Shown here: one piece after another, positions 61,816 to 64,000 of the stretch | How the letters are laid out: each line of letters begins with the position of its first letter | Position numbering within the stretch: the first letter of the stretch is position 1 | Source: Nocardia blacklockiae | Lineage (GTDB): Bacteria > Actinomycetota > Actinomycetes > Mycobacteriales > Mycobacteriaceae | Length of the DNA: 64,000 nt | Assembly (NCBI RefSeq): GCF_015477355.1 | Contig: NZ_JADLRJ010000001.1 | Coordinates: forward strand, 558,001-622,000 | Reading direction: 5' to 3' | Program-made: the position numbers and the translations under genes | The notes under the pieces: model-generated | The model's database searches: none | Told to the model about the DNA's origin: nothing | Seen by the model: only the letters and a program-made list of their open reading frames with translations

Positions 61816-62688
61816 TCAGCGCTCCGACGGCAGCAGGAAGGTGCGGGTGGCGTCGAGGTAGATGCCGCGCTGCGCGGCCCGGTTCGGCGGCGGCAGCTGC
61901 GACACCAGCTGGTCGGTGGAGGTCATCGCGCCGACCACCTGGGTGCCGGCGACGATGAAGTCCGCGACCGCGCGGCGGATGTGGTTCGGCGAGGTCACCA
62001 CGACCGCGCTGGTGGCGCCGGCGTCGCGCAGCATCCGGCTGCCGAACAGCGCGTTCTGCACCGTCGACCCGGCACGGTCCTCCACCAGCACCCGGTTGGC
62101 GGGAATGCCGTGACCGATCAGCCAGCCCGCCATCGCCACCGCCTCGGGCACGCCGTTCTGCGGGTTGCCGCCGGTCACCACGATCGGCGACCACGGCGCG
62201 GCGATCGCCTGCAGCCACGCCGCCTGCAGGCGGTTGACCAGTTCGGGACGCAGCGCGCCGTCGGGCAGCAGTCCGTAGCCGAGCACCACGATGCCGGTCT
62301 GCGGCCCGATCAGCGCGGGCAGCGGATTGGGCAGGGTGCCGACGGCGGCGCTGATGGCGCCGAGCAGGTTGCGGGTGCCCTGGGCCATGCCGCCGTCGAG
62401 GCCGCCGAGCCGGTTCAGCGCGTCCTCGCGGGTGATCAGGTCGCCGACATAGTCCGACCAGATGGCCTGCAGCGCAAGGGCTTGCGCGTCGTCGGGCGTG
62501 CCGTCGAGCAGCGCGCGCAGGTCGGCCAGCCCGGCGGGGTCGTTGCCACTGAGGAAGTGGGCCTGAGCGGAGTTGTAGAGCGGCGCGGGGCCGTCGGCGG
62601 CGGTGGCCGTGGCCGCGGCCGGACCGGCGAGCACGAGAACGGCCGTCGATGTCGCGGCGAGATATCGGAAACGCCTGGCGATTTTCAC
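61816..62688 (-). CDS. Exported YdcF/DUF218-family protein
   Basis: 290 aa. A cleavable signal peptide (YLAATSTAVLVLAGPAAATATA) is followed by about 90 residues of Leu/Asp-rich helix and the YdcF (ElyC/SanA-like) domain: TGIVVLGYGLLPDGALRPEL, PIVVTGGNPQNGVPEA, VLVEDRAGSTVQNA and VVVTSPNHIRRA. The domain binds nucleotides in YdcF and affects the cell envelope in ElyC/SanA. Export to the outside rather than membrane anchoring is notable. GTG at 62688 with GGAAAGG upstream. Confidence 0.85.
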   Translation of the reverse strand: MKIARRFRYLAATSTAVLVLAGPAAATATAADGPAPLYNSAQAHFLSGNDPAGLADLRALLDGTPDDAQALALQAIWSDYVGDLITREDALNRLGGLDGGMAQGTRNLLGAISAAVGTLPNPLPALIGPQTGIVVLGYGLLPDGALRPELVNRLQAAWLQAIAAPWSPIVVTGGNPQNGVPEAVAMAGWLIGHGIPANRVLVEDRAGSTVQNALFGSRMLRDAGATSAVVVTSPNHIRRAVADFIVAGTQVVGAMTSTDQLVSQLPPPNRAAQRGIYLDATRTFLLPSER

Positions 62689-63087
62689 TGCAGTCGACAC
62701 CTTTCCGGAGGAGCGGGTCTTGCGCGTGTTGCTGGCAATTGCCTGTGGACAATCGAGCCAACGATACGACCGACCGCGCGGAAGAGCGCGGATTTGACGG
62801 TGTGAGATTTCCAGCCGTAACGGGCGGAAAGGCGTGAGCGCCCACAAATGGCGTGTTCATGGCGTCGAGCGGGTTCGTCCTTCGGCGATCGCTCGACGCG
62901 GGCGGGTGACGCACTGTCCGGGCCGGCGGGCGCGTATGAGGCGTCCTCGCCTGCCGTCGAGCGGGCATCCGCCCCGTTCTGGCGACATCCGCCGACCGGT
63001 CGTCGAGGTCGGCAGTGATCGACATGACGTCCGGTTTGGGCTGCACCCTGAATAGGGTTGAGCGCCTTGACATATCGGTGCGTGAGA

Positions 63088-63152
63088 GGAACTCTGGAGC
63101 GCAGACGGGGTTCCAACGGCGGGGCCGGAGATGCGCAGCCGAAAGGAGTTCC
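63088..63152 (+). other. Possible structured RNA leader element
   Basis: Nested complementarity: GGAACTC (63088-63094) with GAGTTCC (63146-63152), inside it GCGCA (63099-63103) with TGCGC (63132-63136), then CGG (63106-63108) with CCG (63125-63127). The internal strands carry UGGA and AGCCGAAAG, faintly like glycine-aptamer joints, but the family core is not convincingly present. Confidence 0.3.
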
Positions 63153-63270
63153 GGAGGGGAGCGCAGAACGCGAGCACCGTCCTGGACGGTCGTCCGGGAA
63201 TGTGTCGACGACCGCCGCGCCGAACCGGCGACACCGGCTGTGTCGTCTTCGCCCGCGCTGCGGACGCTCT

Positions 63271-63284
63271 GCTATCGTGATAGC
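63271..63284. promoter_or_regulatory. Palindrome with embedded -10-like box
   Basis: GCTATCGTGATAGC, a perfect 6-2-6 inverted repeat containing TATCGT, about 270 bases before the NRPS start. It may be an operator over the promoter that drives the NRPS. Confidence 0.45.
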
Positions 63285-63553
63285 GGCGCGATCCGAGGTA
63301 GCCCGGGATTGTCGCCGATCGTGCCGAGTATTCGCCCACCGACCATGATGTGACGACCGGTAGTAACTTCCTCTGCTACACCACAGCTCACTCGATCGTG
63401 TTCTCTTCCTGAATACTCCTCCGGTTATGTGCGGCAGGACAATTCGTGCCGACCGGTATGCGCTCACTGGATTACTCGTGTAATCCAGCGGCTCTGTGCG
63501 GAACCCCCACTGCGACGGCGTGTTCGACATGCAATCCACGAGTTAGGTCGGCC

Positions 63554-64000
63554 ATGTACAGTTCGACTTCGATTCAGAATGAACTCTGGTTAGCTCACGA
63601 ATTGTCGGATATTCCCAATAATTGTCTCTGTTATATCGATATACGAGCCGCATTGTACCGCCATCACCTCGATGCCGCGGTACGTCAGGTATTCGGCGAG
63701 TCGGAGGCGCTGCGGGTCAATTTCGTGCGCGACGGCGGTGAGCTCGTGGCCGTGCCCCGGGATATCGGAGACTGGGCGCCTGCCTACGTCGATCTGACCG
63801 CGGAGCGGGATCCGGTGGCGGCCGCCTTCGAGCATATGGCCCGCAGTCGCGAGTCGGGTTTCGACCTGGAGCGCGACGCGCTGCTGCGGGTCGCACTGCT
63901 GCGCGTCGGCGACGACCGCTATTTCCTGTCGGTGTGTTTCCACCACATCATCATGGACGGTGTGGGCGTCGTGGCCTGGGCGCAGCGCGTGCTGGACGTG
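63554..64000 (+). CDS. NRPS condensation domain, 5' part of a gene running off the window
   Basis: 149 residues are visible and the frame is still open at the end. The condensation-domain start (IQNELWLAHELSDIPN) and catalytic motif HHIIMDGVGV with the second His and Asp are intact. The segment preceding it (FDLERDALLRVALLRVG) is the usual C2-type motif. The gene therefore begins with a condensation domain rather than a loading adenylation domain, suggesting either lipo-initiation or a downstream subunit. The first 100 coding bases are AT-richer than the remainder. ATG 63554 fits the domain start; an in-frame ATG at 63458 also exists. Confidence 0.85.
   Translation, partial: MYSSTSIQNELWLAHELSDIPNNCLCYIDIRAALYRHHLDAAVRQVFGESEALRVNFVRDGGELVAVPRDIGDWAPAYVDLTAERDPVAAAFEHMARSRESGFDLERDALLRVALLRVGDDRYFLSVCFHHIIMDGVGVVAWAQRVLDV

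Larger units (their letters stand above)
62689..63553 (+). other. Long non-coding region upstream of the terminal NRPS gene
   Basis: About 865 bases; the short frames inside it show no recognisable protein features. Visible signals are a possible -10 TAGGGT (63053-63058), TTGACA (63067-63072), nested stems (63088-63152), an ACCGTCC/GGACGGT hairpin near 63174-63188 and a palindrome at 63271-63284. From about 63340 onward the DNA is noticeably richer in A/T than the rest of the window. Confidence 0.5.

Noticed and set aside
63015-63353. Short frames (about 100-112 aa) in the region before the terminal NRPS
   Set aside because: Arg/Pro/Ser-rich random-looking products without ribosome sites; treated as non-coding.

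Overview
The window is a very GC-rich chromosomal segment (many GTG starts, strong G/C third-position bias) from a mycolata actinomycete, most likely Nocardia or a close relative. The main reason is gene order: pyrR-pyrB-pyrC-(membrane PH protein)-carA-carB-pyrF, then mihF-gmk-rpoZ-coaBC-metK-priA, def-fmt-rsmB, rpe and ribE-ribAB-ribH-(membrane PH protein) follow the order known around Rv1379-Rv1417 of Mycobacterium tuberculosis, with insertions and losses. No plasmid, phage or insertion-sequence genes, rRNA, tRNA or CRISPR arrays were seen.

Layout. 0.3-4.8 kb: a GAF-ANTAR regulator, an EcsC-like membrane protein, an HxlR regulator divergent from an alanine-type aminotransferase across a paired palindromic operator, and a hydrolase. 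5.0-14.1 kb: the complete de novo UMP operon with a PyrR-binding leader that buries the pyrR ribosome site, closed by a strong terminator; an unknown repeat-containing ORF sits between carB and pyrF. 14.7-21.2 kb: nucleoid protein mIHF, guanylate kinase, RNA polymerase omega, CoaBC, MetK and a helicase-motif-deficient PriA with a large low-complexity insert. 21.5-31 kb: accessory genes, each with its own local regulator: an O-methyltransferase, a NarL-type two-component pair, two mirror-image TetR modules (one with an NAD-binding protein, one with a carotenoid oxygenase), a PadR regulator and a secreted lipase. 31-34.3 kb: def-fmt-rsmB, followed by a degenerate tandem array grown from the 3' end of rsmB.

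34.6-43.4 kb is a block inserted between rsmB and rpe, which are neighbours in M. tuberculosis. It holds a membrane-anchored Pls/PosA-type NRPS (poly-epsilon-lysine synthetase architecture) translationally coupled to an M1 metallopeptidase, then on the other strand rsbW-sigF-nadE. 43.5-48.2 kb is the rpe and riboflavin cluster, without ribD. 48.2-62.7 kb is a mixed set: a lipoprotein gamma-glutamyltranspeptidase, an asparagine permease, an ABC ATPase, a HAD protein, a flavoprotein dehydrogenase, a YcaQ-like protein, a lipoprotein CocE-type hydrolase, a double ribbon-helix-helix protein, a BASS transporter with a LysR regulator, a PrmC-like methyltransferase and an exported YdcF protein. The window ends in the condensation domain of a new NRPS preceded by about 0.9 kb of non-coding DNA.

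Two themes recur. Single-gene units often look leaderless: eleven genes have a TANNNT -10 box 6 or 7 bases before the start codon and no ribosome site. Local regulators typically sit beside pairs of short inverted repeats that overlap these promoters. The best candidates for under-described biology are the NRPS/M1 pair, the pyr-operon repeat ORF, the PriA insert, the rsmB-derived repeat array and the metK upstream region.
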